The notes under the pieces: model-generated
What the model saw: only the letters and a program-made list of their open reading frames with translations
The model's database searches: none
Told to the model about the DNA's origin: nothing
Made by a program: the position numbers and the translations under genes
DNA from: Marivibrio sp040218065
Lineage (GTDB): Bacteria > Pseudomonadota > Alphaproteobacteria > UBA8366 > Aestuariispiraceae
Direction of reading: 5' to 3'
DNA length: 64,000 nt
Assembly (NCBI RefSeq): GCF_040218065.1
Contig: NZ_JAVJQE010000010.1
Location: 1 to 64,000, forward strand
In this document: piece by piece, positions 15,806 through 24,039 of the stretch
Layout: each line of letters starts with the position of its first letter
Position numbering within the stretch: position 1 is the first letter of the stretch

Positions 15806-16353
15806 ACCCCTGTCCGCCGATCCGCCGTCGTTCGCGGAGGTCGTCGGACGATCTTGAGGAGACACGGGTCATAGCTACCAAGCCTGCCCCAAAGAAGTCC
15901 GCCGCGTATGACGCCCCCCTAGAGACCGCCGCCGATGCGGGCGCGGGCCTCGCCGCAGAGCCGGTTCATGATCGGATCGACCCAGCGGCGCTTAAGGCCC
16001 TGGTCGAGAAAAGTCTCGACGACGACAAAGCCCAAGCGGTCACGGTCATCGATCTCGACGGTAAATCCAGCATCGCCGATCACATGGTCATCGCCTCCGG
16101 CACGTCGCGCCGACAGGTTTCCGCCATGGCCGACCATTTGATGGAGCGAATCAAGGCGACCGGGTCCGTCTCCCCCGTGATCGACGGGGAGGAGCAGGGC
16201 GACTGGGTCCTGATCGACGCCGGCGACGTCATCGTCCACCTGTTCAGGCCCGAGGTTCGCGAGTTCTACAATCTGGAGAAGATGTGGGGCGCGGACATGC
16301 CGGAGCTGTCGCCGGGCCGAGCGGTCGGCGTCGAGGAGCCGCTGACCGTCTGA
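15802..16353 (+). CDS. rsfS: Ribosomal silencing factor RsfS
   Basis: The conserved core (KALVEKSLDDDKAQAVTVIDL, then SIADHMVIASGTSRRQV and GDWVLIDAGDVIVHLFRPEVREFYNLEKMW, in parts) identifies RsfS/Iojap, which binds L14 and blocks subunit joining during starvation. Start choice is unusual. The ATG at 15802 overlaps the nadD stop but has no ribosome site and encodes an Arg-rich leader. A strong GAGGAGA at 15856-15862 lies eight bases before an in-frame ATA at 15871, which may be the true, rare initiation codon. The family is typically about 110-140 residues, which fits the shorter form better. Confidence 0.93.
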   Translation: MNPCPPIRRRSRRSSDDLEETRVIATKPAPKKSAAYDAPLETAADAGAGLAAEPVHDRIDPAALKALVEKSLDDDKAQAVTVIDLDGKSSIADHMVIASGTSRRQVSAMADHLMERIKATGSVSPVIDGEEQGDWVLIDAGDVIVHLFRPEVREFYNLEKMWGADMPELSPGRAVGVEEPLTV

Positions 16354-16515
16354 GAGCCTGCCGGGCGCCCCAGGCGGGCGTCCGGCGGACTTGAGGGCGA
16401 GCGCATGGACGGTGTATAGCCCCTCGCGGGGTCCCACCCATTTCCTGGGGCCGGCGGGGCGCGCGACCCGGTGCGCGCGGCGCCGGCCGCCCGGCGACAG
16501 ATTTGAGGCCGTCCC

Positions 16516-16977
16516 ATGCGAATCACCATCGCCGCCGTCGGACGCGGGCGCAGCGGGCCCGAACAGCAGCTCTACGACGAGTATGTGAAGCGTCTTTCCT
16601 GGCCGCTCTTCCTCAAGGAGGTCGAGGCCAAGAAGAGCCTTGAGGGCGACGCGCTCAAGGCCGCCGAGGCGAAGCTGCTGCTGGAGGCGGCGCCGAAGGG
16701 GGCGCTTCTCGTCGCGCTCGACGAGCGCGGGCGCAACATCACCAGCATGAAGCTCGCGGAGTGGATCGAGGCCAAGCGCCTCGACGGCAAGAGCGACCTG
16801 TGCTTTCTGATCGGCGGGGCGGACGGGCTGGATCCAGCGATCCGCGCGCAGGCCGATCTGGTGTTGGCCTGCGGCTCGCTCACCTGGCCGCATTTGCTCG
16901 TACGCGCCATGCTGGCGGAGCAGATCTACCGCTGCCAACAGATCCTGGCCGGCCATCCCTATCATCGGGAGGGGTAG
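16516..16977 (+). CDS. rlmH: 23S rRNA pseudouridine(1915) N3-methyltransferase RlmH
   Basis: The 153-residue SPOUT methyltransferase has the family segments MRITIAAVGRGRSGPEQQLY, LDERGRNITS, CFLIGGADGLDPAI, and the C-terminal TWPHLLVRAMLAEQIYRCQQILAGHPYHR (in parts), which forms the knotted SAM site. It modifies helix 69 of 23S rRNA. The gene follows rsfS, as in most proteobacteria, after a 162-base spacer containing GC-rich inverted segments. Confidence 0.97.
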   Translation: MRITIAAVGRGRSGPEQQLYDEYVKRLSWPLFLKEVEAKKSLEGDALKAAEAKLLLEAAPKGALLVALDERGRNITSMKLAEWIEAKRLDGKSDLCFLIGGADGLDPAIRAQADLVLACGSLTWPHLLVRAMLAEQIYRCQQILAGHPYHREG

Positions 16978-17001
16978 GGTCGAAGGCCGACGCGCCTAGA
17001 A

Positions 17002-17100
17002 ATGTCATCCCGGGCGGCCGATAGACCGACCCGGGATCTCGCGATCGGCGCGCGAACGTCGAGATCCCGGCTCTCCGCTGCGCTCCGACCGGGATGACAT
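17002..17100. repeat. Intergenic palindromic repeat element, copy 1
   Basis: This 99-base unit begins TGTCATCCCGGGCGGCC, contains CCCGGGATCTCG and its complement CGAGATCCCGG, and ends CCGGGATGACAT, so the ends and interior are inverted repeats. A near-identical unit follows 21 bases later and a half unit lies at 17551. Such mosaic palindromes are widespread between genes in alphaproteobacteria. Confidence 0.85.
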
Positions 17101-17121
17101 TCTCTTATGAGACGGATAGCG

Positions 17122-17220
17122 CTGTCATCCCGGGCGGCCGCCAGGCCGGCCCGGGATCTCGCGACCGGCGCGCTGACTTCGAGATCCCGGCTCTGCGCTG
17201 CGCTCCGACCGGGATGACAG
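17122..17220. repeat. Intergenic palindromic repeat element, copy 2
   Basis: This is a second, nearly identical 99-base copy of the unit at 17002, in the same orientation, ending CCGGGATGACAG. It differs mainly in the central loop and a few stem bases that partly preserve pairing. It ends 39 bases before the GIY-YIG gene. Confidence 0.85.
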
Positions 17221-17259
17221 GTAGTAGGCGTGTTCAGAAACTTCGTGTAAAGAGGGTGG

Positions 17260-17550
17260 ATGGCGTACGCCTACGTCTACATCCTCGCCTCGCGGCCCAA
17301 TGGCGTCCTCTACGTCGGCGTCACCCATGATCTCGTGAAACGCGTCTGGGAGCACAAGGAAAAGGTCGTTGGCGGGTTCACGCAGCGCTACGGCGTCGAC
17401 ACATTGGTTTGGTTCGAGGCGCATGAAGAAATCGCCCTCGCCATCCGACGGGAAAAGTCGATCAAGCGTTGGCGGCGTTCGTGGAAGATCGCGATGATCG
17501 AGCGCGAGAACCCAGGGTGGCGCGATCTCTACGTCGACATCATACAATAG
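17260..17550 (+). CDS. GIY-YIG domain protein, 96 aa
   Basis: The product is a single GIY-YIG nuclease-fold domain: YVYILASRPNGVLYVGVT holds the paired YI and YVG motifs, followed by a conserved Arg (KRVWEHK) and a Glu in the helix AIRREKSIKRW. The family includes UvrC-like and homing nucleases, but stand-alone copies of this size have no settled function. The ATG follows AGAGGG. The gene is bracketed by palindromic repeats: two units upstream and a half unit one base after its stop. Confidence 0.88.
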   Translation: MAYAYVYILASRPNGVLYVGVTHDLVKRVWEHKEKVVGGFTQRYGVDTLVWFEAHEEIALAIRREKSIKRWRRSWKIAMIERENPGWRDLYVDIIQ

Positions 17551-17600
17551 CTGTCATCCCGGGCGGCCGACAGGCCGACCCGGGATCTCGCTGAAGGCGC
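17551..17600. repeat. Intergenic palindromic repeat element, half copy 3
   Basis: The first 40 bases match the left half of the units at 17002 and 17122 (CTGTCATCCCGGGCGGCCGA through CCGGGATCTCG). The right half is missing, and unrelated sequence leads into the convergent racemase-like gene. It starts immediately after the GIY-YIG stop codon. Confidence 0.75.
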
Positions 17601-17612
17601 GCTCCGTCATCG

Positions 17613-18671
17613 CTACCCCGCCAACACGCTCCCCAGTCCATACAGCGCGCCGATCCGCGGATTGGCCGGGTCGAGATAGAGCGTCGTCGTCGCCAGCACG
17701 TAGGGTTTGGCCGCGATCTCGGCCCCGATCAGACGCAGGCCGTCGCGCGTCTCGTCCGTCACCGTGCGGCCGGTGAAGACGTGGCCGTGGGCGGAGGTGA
17801 TGTCGTAGACCGCGTCCGAGCCCATGCGCCCGCGGGTCGTCTCCAGCGCCATGCGTGCGGCCGTGCCCGTGCCGGTCGGGCAATAGAACAAGGTCGCCGG
17901 ATGGCCGTAGGTCGCCCCGCGTGAGGCGAAGCGCCCGTCGGCCCCCTGCGACAGCGGCCCCATGAAATGCACGAAGCCGATGGATTCGATCGGCCCGATG
18001 GCGGCGTGCGTATGCTCGAAGGTGGGGCGCACCGCCTCGATCAGTTTGAGGCCGATCTCCTTCAGCCGGCCCGCCTCCGTCTCGTCGACGGTGACGCCGA
18101 GGCTGTCGGCGTCGACCATCACGAAGCCGGCGCCGCTCCACACCAGGGCGTAGTCGACGCGCCCGACGCCGGGCAGGTTTACCGTAAGCCCGTCTTCGAT
18201 GACGTAGGCGTCGTCGGCGCGGATTACGATCTCCTCTATCCGGCCGGCCGCGCGGCGGACTCGGGTCTCGACCAAGCCGCTCGGCGCCTCGACCGTCACG
18301 GTCGTCCAGCCGTCCTCAGCCGGCGTCCGCCCGTACTCCACCAGCGCCGCCGCCGTCGCCATGGTGTTGGAGCCGGAGAAGTGCGGATAGCCCATGCACT
18401 CCATCACGATGTAGGCGGAGGCGGCCTCGGGCCGCATCGAGGGAAACAGCAGGTCGACGCACATGTCCTCATTGCCGTAGGGCGGCGTCAGCAGGAGACG
18501 GCGCAGCGCGTCGTACTCCTCCATGAACAGCTTGCGCGCGGCGTGCGCGCTCAATCCCTCGGGCACGGTCACGCCGTCCAGGATGATGCGGTGGACGTCG
18601 CCGCCGACCTCGATCTCCGCCAGCCGGAGCGCCGGGCCGGGCGGGCCGCTTTCCGCCCGCCGATCAGTCAT
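17613..18671 (-). CDS. Proline racemase-superfamily protein with Ser/Thr in place of both catalytic Cys
   Basis: The 352-residue protein has the two-lobed proline racemase fold with recognisable GNEDMCVDLLFPS, MECMGYPHFSGSNTM and YGHPATLFYCPTGTGTAARMA segments. In proline racemase and 4-hydroxyproline epimerase the first motif is MCGHGT and the second PCGTGT. Here the first cysteine position is Ser99 and the second is Thr266. trans-3-hydroxyproline dehydratases have Cys/Thr, so Ser/Thr falls outside the usual classes. It overlaps the upstream dehydrogenase by 8 bases and is cotranscribed with it. Activity on a hydroxyproline-type substrate is possible but unproven. Confidence 0.85.
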   Translation of the reverse strand: MTDRRAESGPPGPALRLAEIEVGGDVHRIILDGVTVPEGLSAHAARKLFMEEYDALRRLLLTPPYGNEDMCVDLLFPSMRPEAASAYIVMECMGYPHFSGSNTMATAAALVEYGRTPAEDGWTTVTVEAPSGLVETRVRRAAGRIEEIVIRADDAYVIEDGLTVNLPGVGRVDYALVWSGAGFVMVDADSLGVTVDETEAGRLKEIGLKLIEAVRPTFEHTHAAIGPIESIGFVHFMGPLSQGADGRFASRGATYGHPATLFYCPTGTGTAARMALETTRGRMGSDAVYDITSAHGHVFTGRTVTDETRDGLRLIGAEIAAKPYVLATTTLYLDPANPRIGALYGLGSVLAG

Positions 18672-19845
18672 GGCGGGGTGCGCCGATCTCGTCCCATTTG
18701 CGGTCCGGGACGACGACGAGATTGCCGATATGGGCCTTGGTCTTGAACGCCTCCTGCGCGGCGTGCAGCTGCGAGAGCCGCCAGACCCCGCCGAGCGCCG
18801 GCGTGATCGCCCCCTCCTCGATATAGCGGACGATGCGCGCGAAATCCTCCGGCTGGCCCTGGCTGGAGCCGTGGATGTTGAGGAAGGCCATATAGACCGT
18901 GTGCAGATTGATCCGCGGGGTGTAGCCGGCGATCGTCCCGGCGGTGATGTAGTGCCCGTCCGGCTTCAGGCTGCGCAGCAGCGGGTGGAACATCGCCCCG
19001 CCCACCTGGTCGATGACCGCGTCGATGCGGCAGCGCCCGCCGGCGGCCCTGGCGATCTCGGCGGTGAAACGCTCGCCGTCGAATCGGCCCGTCTCGTCGG
19101 TGAAATCCTCGCGCGCGATGCAGGCTTCGGCGCCGAACTCGATCAGGGTCGCTTCCTTTGACCGGCTGGTCACCGCGATCGGATGCGCGCCGCGGGCTCG
19201 GACCAGCTGCACCGCAGCCGAGCCGACGCCGCCGCCGGCGCCGGTCACCAGGACGCGCCGCCCGGCCTCGACGCGCACCCGCGCGATCATATGCTCGGCC
19301 GTCTGGGTTGAGCATCCGAAGGTGGCGAGGGCCGCATCCGGGATGTCGGTCTTGACCGCGTGGGCGTTCTCGGTCGGGACCGTCACATAGTCCGCATAGC
19401 CGCCGTCACGGCCGTGGCCGATATAGTCGACGTTCCACAGATCCATGCAGGGCCGGCCGTTCGCGTCGCGGCCGTGATAAAGGCTGAAATCGACCAGCAC
19501 CCGCTCGCCCGCGCGGCTCTCCGGCACGCCCTCGCCGACGGCGACGATGCGCCCGACCGTGTCGGCGCCCTGGATGCGCGGGAAGGAGAGCGTCGTCTCG
19601 CCGTCGGCCGATGCGATGGAGGCGGCGGCGGTCGTCTCCTCCTCGCCGGAATTCGGATCGAAATCCACCGCATAGGCGGCTTCGCGCACCTTGATGTCGG
19701 TGTTGTTCATGCCGCAGGCGGAAACCTCGATCAGCACCTCGCCCGCCGCCGGTCGCGGAACCGGGACGTCGTCGCGATAGATCAGCTTTTCCGGCCCGCC
19801 ATGCCCGGTCAGCAGCATGGCGCTCATCGTCGTAGGGATCGTCAT
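18664..19845 (-). CDS. Medium-chain dehydrogenase/reductase (zinc alcohol dehydrogenase / quinone reductase type)
   Basis: The 393-residue protein has the GroES-like N-terminal domain (CGMNNTDIKVRE, RIQGADTVGRIVAVGEGV) and a Rossmann domain with VLVTGAGGGVGSAAVQL. A stretch of about 25 residues (NSGEEETTAAASIASADGET) is inserted in the catalytic domain. ATG at 19845 is preferred because it begins the domain, although no ribosome site is clear. The stop overlaps the start of the racemase-like gene by 8 bases, so the two proteins probably act in one pathway, perhaps on a cyclic imino or hydroxy acid. Confidence 0.88.
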   Translation of the reverse strand: MTIPTTMSAMLLTGHGGPEKLIYRDDVPVPRPAAGEVLIEVSACGMNNTDIKVREAAYAVDFDPNSGEEETTAAASIASADGETTLSFPRIQGADTVGRIVAVGEGVPESRAGERVLVDFSLYHGRDANGRPCMDLWNVDYIGHGRDGGYADYVTVPTENAHAVKTDIPDAALATFGCSTQTAEHMIARVRVEAGRRVLVTGAGGGVGSAAVQLVRARGAHPIAVTSRSKEATLIEFGAEACIAREDFTDETGRFDGERFTAEIARAAGGRCRIDAVIDQVGGAMFHPLLRSLKPDGHYITAGTIAGYTPRINLHTVYMAFLNIHGSSQGQPEDFARIVRYIEEGAITPALGGVWRLSQLHAAQEAFKTKAHIGNLVVVPDRKWDEIGAPRHD

Positions 19846-19991
19846 GAGTGGGAGCGTCGCAGGTTCGGCGGGCGCGCTCAAGATCAGGGAGCGTCGAAAA
19901 GCTCCCTCTTCCATGAAAGGGCAAGGCTTGTTCGGACGCGACGGCGGCGGCGCGCCTAGCCGATCCGGTCGCATGTGTTAAGCTTTCCGAC

Positions 19992-21899
19992 ATGCACGGA
20001 CCCGACCTCACCGGCATCGCCCTCATCGCCGTCGCCGCCACCTTGTGCGGCATGATGATGGTCCGCCTGAAACAGCCGCCGATCGTCGGCTACATTCTGG
20101 CGGGCGTCGTGCTGGGGCCGAGCGCGCTGGGTCTCGTCGAAAACCGCGAGACCATCAACCTTCTGGCCGAGCTCGGCATCATCATGCTGCTCTATTTCGT
20201 CGGCATGGAGCTCAGCCTGCGCGCCTTCCGCCATATCTGGAAGATCGCGCTGATCACCTCGATGGTGCAGATCCTGGCCAGCGTGGCCGCGGTTTACGGC
20301 GTGGGCGTGTGGCTGGGATGGCCGTTCGAATGGGCGCTTTTGTTCGGGTTCTGCCTCGCGCTCAGCTCTACCGCGGTCGCCATCAACGTGCTCGAGGATT
20401 CCGGCGACCTGCGCAACAATGTCGGCAAGGTCGCCGTCGGCGTGCTGATCGCGCAGGATCTGGCGGTCGCGCCGATGCTGGTGATCATCTCCAACCTGTC
20501 GGGCGAGGGGTTGATCAATCCGGTCGTGATTTTCGAGGTGGCGCTGTCGGTCGGCCTGCTGTTGCTGTTCATCCTGGTGCTGACGCGGCGCACCAAGGTC
20601 AATCTGCCGTTCCACCAACTGACCATGCAGAACCCGGCTCTGACGCCGCTGGTGGCGCTGACCTGGTGCTTCGCCTTCGCGACGCTCGCGGGCCTCATCG
20701 GGCTGTCGCCGGCCTTCGGCGCGTTCCTGGCCGGCCTTATCGTCGGCAACAGCGCGCAGCGCGCGGAGGTGCACGAAAACGCCGTGCCCGTTCAGGCCGT
20801 CCTGATGATGGTCTTCTTCCTGTCGGTCGGGCTCCTGATCGATCTGCCCTTCGTCTGGGCCAATTTGGGGCTATTGCTGGCCCTGTGGGCCGCGACCACG
20901 GTCTTCAAGACGGCGCTCAACACCGCGCTTCTGCGGGTCCAGGGGCAGAGCTGGCAGACGAGCTTCCAGGTCTCCCTCGTGATCGGTCAGTTGGGCGAGT
21001 TCTCCTTCCTGTTGGCCGCCGCAGGCTTGTCGGCCGCGGTGATCGATCAGGAGGTGCACCGGATGATCGTGGCGCTGACCGTGATCTCGCTGGTCATGAG
21101 CCCGATCTACACCGACCTCTCCCACCGCCTGCATCACCGGGCGGCGAAGAATATCGGCTCGCTTGGCGGGCTGCTCAAATTCGCCTATGTGCGCGAATGG
21201 CGGGTGACGAAACGGGCCTCGCGCGCCGCCGTTGCGCTCGCCTTCCGCTCCGCCGCCTCGATGCAGGACAAGGTGGAGGACGGGCGGGCCGAGCGCCGCG
21301 CCCGCCGGGCGGCGCGCGGCAGCCTCTCGCCCGAGACGGCCTCCGGCGGCAAGACGCCCTTCGACCTGGAGGCGGCGGCCCGGCGCATCGCGCCCGCCCC
21401 GCAGGCCGGACCCCGGCGCAAACAGGCCCGCGCGCGCGTCGCCGACGCCATTCGCGCCGCCGACGCCGCCGTCGCCGAGGGCGGACGGGACGCGCCGCGC
21501 GCGGCGGCCCCGAACACAGGGCCGTCGCAGGATGCGTCACCCCTGGAGACGCCGGGCGGAAAGGCGGCGCCCAAGAAGGCGGATCGCAAGAAAGCCGCCT
21601 CCAAGAAAGCGGCGGCGAAAAAGACGGCGGCCAAGCCCGCCGACTCGGCGCCGTCCGCAGACGCGTCGCCGATGAAAGCTCAATCCAAAAAGGCGGGGAA
21701 GACGTCTTCCGGGAAGGAGACGGCGCCAAAAAAGACGACCCCGAAGAAGGCGGTCGGGAAAAAGGCCGCCGGGAAAAAGGCCGCCGGGAAAACCGCCGCC
21801 GGAAAAAGCGCTCAAGCCCGAAAGGGCGCCGCGAAGGGCGAGCGCGATCCCTCGACGGCGGGGGCGGACGCGTCTAAACCAGGGGACCGAAAGCGTTAG
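19992..21899 (+). CDS. CPA2-family cation:proton antiporter (Kef type) with Lys/Ala-rich tail
   Basis: The first 400 or so residues form a Na+/H+ exchanger domain of about twelve helices: QPPIVGYILAGVVLGPSALG, LLYFVGMELSL, GFCLALSSTAVAINVLED, GVLIAQDLAVAP, and GLIVGNSAQ. There is no TrkA-N nucleotide domain, unlike KefB/C. After about residue 515 the chain becomes a cytoplasmic basic tail of KKAAA/KKTAAK repeats. It resembles the L21 tail and shares a 20-base identical stretch with rplU (21603-21622 and 11042-11061). The substrate, potassium or sodium, cannot be told from sequence. Confidence 0.9.
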   Translation: MHGPDLTGIALIAVAATLCGMMMVRLKQPPIVGYILAGVVLGPSALGLVENRETINLLAELGIIMLLYFVGMELSLRAFRHIWKIALITSMVQILASVAAVYGVGVWLGWPFEWALLFGFCLALSSTAVAINVLEDSGDLRNNVGKVAVGVLIAQDLAVAPMLVIISNLSGEGLINPVVIFEVALSVGLLLLFILVLTRRTKVNLPFHQLTMQNPALTPLVALTWCFAFATLAGLIGLSPAFGAFLAGLIVGNSAQRAEVHENAVPVQAVLMMVFFLSVGLLIDLPFVWANLGLLLALWAATTVFKTALNTALLRVQGQSWQTSFQVSLVIGQLGEFSFLLAAAGLSAAVIDQEVHRMIVALTVISLVMSPIYTDLSHRLHHRAAKNIGSLGGLLKFAYVREWRVTKRASRAAVALAFRSAASMQDKVEDGRAERRARRAARGSLSPETASGGKTPFDLEAAARRIAPAPQAGPRRKQARARVADAIRAADAAVAEGGRDAPRAAAPNTGPSQDASPLETPGGKAAPKKADRKKAASKKAAAKKTAAKPADSAPSADASPMKAQSKKAGKTSSGKETAPKKTTPKKAVGKKAAGKKAAGKTAAGKSAQARKGAAKGERDPSTAGADASKPGDRKR

Positions 21900-21916
21900 G
21901 GAGGCGGCCTGTCGTC

Positions 21917-22609
21917 ATGCCGGACCTGTCTGAAGAAGCGGCGCTGCGCGCGCGCTTCGCGCTCGCCGAGGACGCGCCGATCGTCGGTTTGGACGAGGCG
22001 GGGCGGGGTCCCTGCGCCGGACCGGTCGTGGCGGCCGCGGCTGTCCTGAGACCCGACGGGCTGGCTCCGGACCTCGCCGCGGCGGTCGACGACAGCAAGG
22101 CGCTCTCTGCGACGACGCGTGCGGATTTGTTCGCTGCGCTGACGGCGCCCGGTGCGCTCGCCGGCTTCGCCGTCGCGCAGGCCAGCGTCGAGGAGATCGA
22201 CCGTCTGAACATCCTGCAGGCCTCCATGCTCGCCATGCGCCGGGCGCTAGAGGCGCTGGCCGAGCCGCCGTCGGCCGCGCTGGTCGACGGCAATGCGGAC
22301 CCGCGGCTGGGCCTGCCGACGGCCTTGGTGGTGAAGGGCGACGGCCGGTCGCTCTCGATCGCCGCGGCCTCGATCCTGGCCAAGGTGGCGCGGGATCGGA
22401 TCATGGGCGAGCTCGCGCGCGCCCATCCCGGGTACGGCTGGGAGACCAACCAGGGCTACGGCGCGAAGGCGCATCTGGAGGCGATCCGGACGCTGGGCGT
22501 CACCGTCCACCACCGCCGGTCCTTCGCGCCGGTGCGCGCGCGGCTGCAGATGGCGCTAGATATTGAGTCCCAATCGGCGGTCGAGACTCTACATATAGTA
22601 AAAAGCTAA
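21917..22609 (+). CDS. rnhB: Ribonuclease HII
   Basis: The 230-residue protein has the RNase HII signature IVGLDEAGRGPCAGPVVAAAAV with the catalytic Asp-Glu, DDSKALS, LVDGNADPRL and IAAASILAKVARDR, and a C-terminal GYGAKAHLEAI. It removes ribonucleotides from DNA and RNA-DNA hybrids. It lies 17 bases after the antiporter gene. Its last 45 bases fall inside the GANTC-rich region that precedes ccrM; RnhB and CcrM genes are neighbours in many alphaproteobacteria. Confidence 0.96.
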   Translation: MPDLSEEAALRARFALAEDAPIVGLDEAGRGPCAGPVVAAAAVLRPDGLAPDLAAAVDDSKALSATTRADLFAALTAPGALAGFAVAQASVEEIDRLNILQASMLAMRRALEALAEPPSAALVDGNADPRLGLPTALVVKGDGRSLSIAAASILAKVARDRIMGELARAHPGYGWETNQGYGAKAHLEAIRTLGVTVHHRRSFAPVRARLQMALDIESQSAVETLHIVKS

Positions 22610-22765
22610 GAGAATCCAGATAGTTATTGACCGGACTCGTCCGGAGACTCATGATTCGACACCGGCCCTGGCAAGTCGACATGAGAGCACCATGAAAAAA
22701 GTCCCTGAGAATCAAATAGTCTGTGCGGATTCCGTTGACTATATGCGTAGTCTTCCGAAAGAATC
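22565..22765. promoter_or_regulatory. Cluster of nine GANTC sites around the ccrM promoter and 5' end
   Basis: GANTC occurs at 22565, 22585, 22612, 22634, 22646, 22653, 22709, 22728 and 22761, that is nine times in 201 bases. In sequence of this GC content one site per roughly 300 bases is expected. CcrM methylates exactly this site, and in Caulobacter methylation of the ccrM promoter region lowers its transcription. A methylation-state feedback is therefore likely here. The short gap before ccrM is also more AT-rich than its surroundings. Confidence 0.75.
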
Positions 22766-23777
22766 CGTTGATATGATCTTCGCGGATCCCCCCTATAATC
22801 TGCAGTTGGGGGGCGATCTTTATCGGCCGAACAACAGCCGCGTGGCGGCCGTCGACGATCATTGGGACAAGTTCGACGATTTCGACGCTTATGACCGATT
22901 GACGCGCGACTGGCTGGCGGCCGCGCGCCGGGTGTTGAAGCCGACGGGCACGCTCTGGGTGATCGGCAGCTATCACAACATCTTCCGGGTCGGCGCGGCG
23001 CTGCAAAATATCGGTTTTTGGGTGCTGAACGACGTGGTGTGGGTGAAGACCAATCCGATGCCCAACTTCAAGGGCCGGCGCTTCACCAATGCGCACGAGA
23101 CGCTGGTCTGGTGCTCGAAAAGCCAGGACGCGCGATACACCTTCAATTACGAGGCCATGAAGGCGCTCAACGACGATCTGCAGATGCGCTCCGACTGGGT
23201 GCTGCCGATCTGCACGGGCGAGGAGCGGCTGAAAGGCCCCGACGGTAAGAAGGCCCACCCGACGCAAAAGCCGGAGGCGCTGCTGCATCGCGTGATCGTC
23301 GCCTCGACCGATCCGGGCGATCTGGTGCTGGACCCGTTTTCGGGGACGGGCACGACGGCCGCGGTCGCCAAGAAGCTGGGCCGCCGCTATCTGGGGATCG
23401 AGCGGGAGGAAGCCTACGTCGCCGTCTCCAAGAAGCGTCTCGCCGCGATCCCGGAGGCGAATGACGCGGAGGCCGTCGCCCACACGACGCCGAAGCGCAA
23501 GGAGCCCCGCATCCCCTTCGGCGCGCTGGTGGAAACCGGCATGCTCTCCCCGGGCGCCTTGCTGGTCAGCCCCTGTCGCCGGCACACGGCCAAGGTCCGC
23601 GCCGACGGCACCATCATCTCGGCCGACCACAAGGGATCGATCCATCAGGTCGGCGCCGCCGTCCAGGGGGCGCCCAGCTGCAACGGCTGGACCTACTGGC
23701 AGGTGAAGACCGACGCCGCCAAGGCGGTCCCGCTCGATATGCTGCGCCAGAAGTACCGGGCTGAGGCGGCGCTTTAA
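22692..23777 (+). CDS. ccrM: Cell-cycle DNA adenine methyltransferase CcrM (GANTC)
   Basis: The 361-residue beta-class N6-adenine methyltransferase has DPPYNLQLGG (motif IV), KAHPTQKPEALL, and DPFSGTGTTAAVAKKLGRRYLGIE (in parts, motif I for SAM). The C-terminal domain of about 80 residues (EPRIPFGALVETGML to CNGWTYWQV) is diagnostic of CcrM. It methylates GANTC late in replication and couples replication to transcription. The ATG lies 82 bases after rnhB within a dense array of its own target sites. Confidence 0.97.
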   Translation: MKKVPENQIVCADSVDYMRSLPKESVDMIFADPPYNLQLGGDLYRPNNSRVAAVDDHWDKFDDFDAYDRLTRDWLAAARRVLKPTGTLWVIGSYHNIFRVGAALQNIGFWVLNDVVWVKTNPMPNFKGRRFTNAHETLVWCSKSQDARYTFNYEAMKALNDDLQMRSDWVLPICTGEERLKGPDGKKAHPTQKPEALLHRVIVASTDPGDLVLDPFSGTGTTAAVAKKLGRRYLGIEREEAYVAVSKKRLAAIPEANDAEAVAHTTPKRKEPRIPFGALVETGMLSPGALLVSPCRRHTAKVRADGTIISADHKGSIHQVGAAVQGAPSCNGWTYWQVKTDAAKAVPLDMLRQKYRAEAAL

Positions 23778-23828
23778 GGGGCGACGCCAGCCGCAAGCGG
23801 CGTCGTCAAGTCACGCCGCCATGCGGGA

Positions 23829-23848
23829 GTCCCCGCGAAGGCGGGGAC
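23829..23848. repeat. 8-bp hairpin of a common intergenic repeat, after ccrM
   Basis: GTCCCCGC and GCGGGGAC flank the loop GAAG, as in a repeat frequently seen between alphaproteobacterial genes (GTCCCCGCGAAGGCGGGGAC). A second GC-rich inverted block follows at about 23889-23915. It may serve as a transcription stop for ccrM, though no T-run follows. The rest of the 262-base gap to the next gene shows nothing recognisable. Confidence 0.6.
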
Positions 23849-24039
23849 CTCTCGCGCCCTGCATTGCTGCCGGAGCGACCTTCACTAGGCGCCCGCCTGC
23901 GCGGGGGCGCCCGTCGCCTGACAGGGAAAGGCCGCGCTGTGACGCGGTTCTTCTCCGTCGAACGACGCTTGTAAAATCCTCTTTATCCCCACGGTCCGGC
24001 CCCCTAGCGTAGCCCCCGGTCTGAGGGGAGCGCTCGATC

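Noticed and set aside
17002..17220. Possible CRISPR array from repeated units
   Set aside because: Only two and a half copies of a 99-base palindromic element, with no regular spacers or cas genes; fits intergenic repeats.
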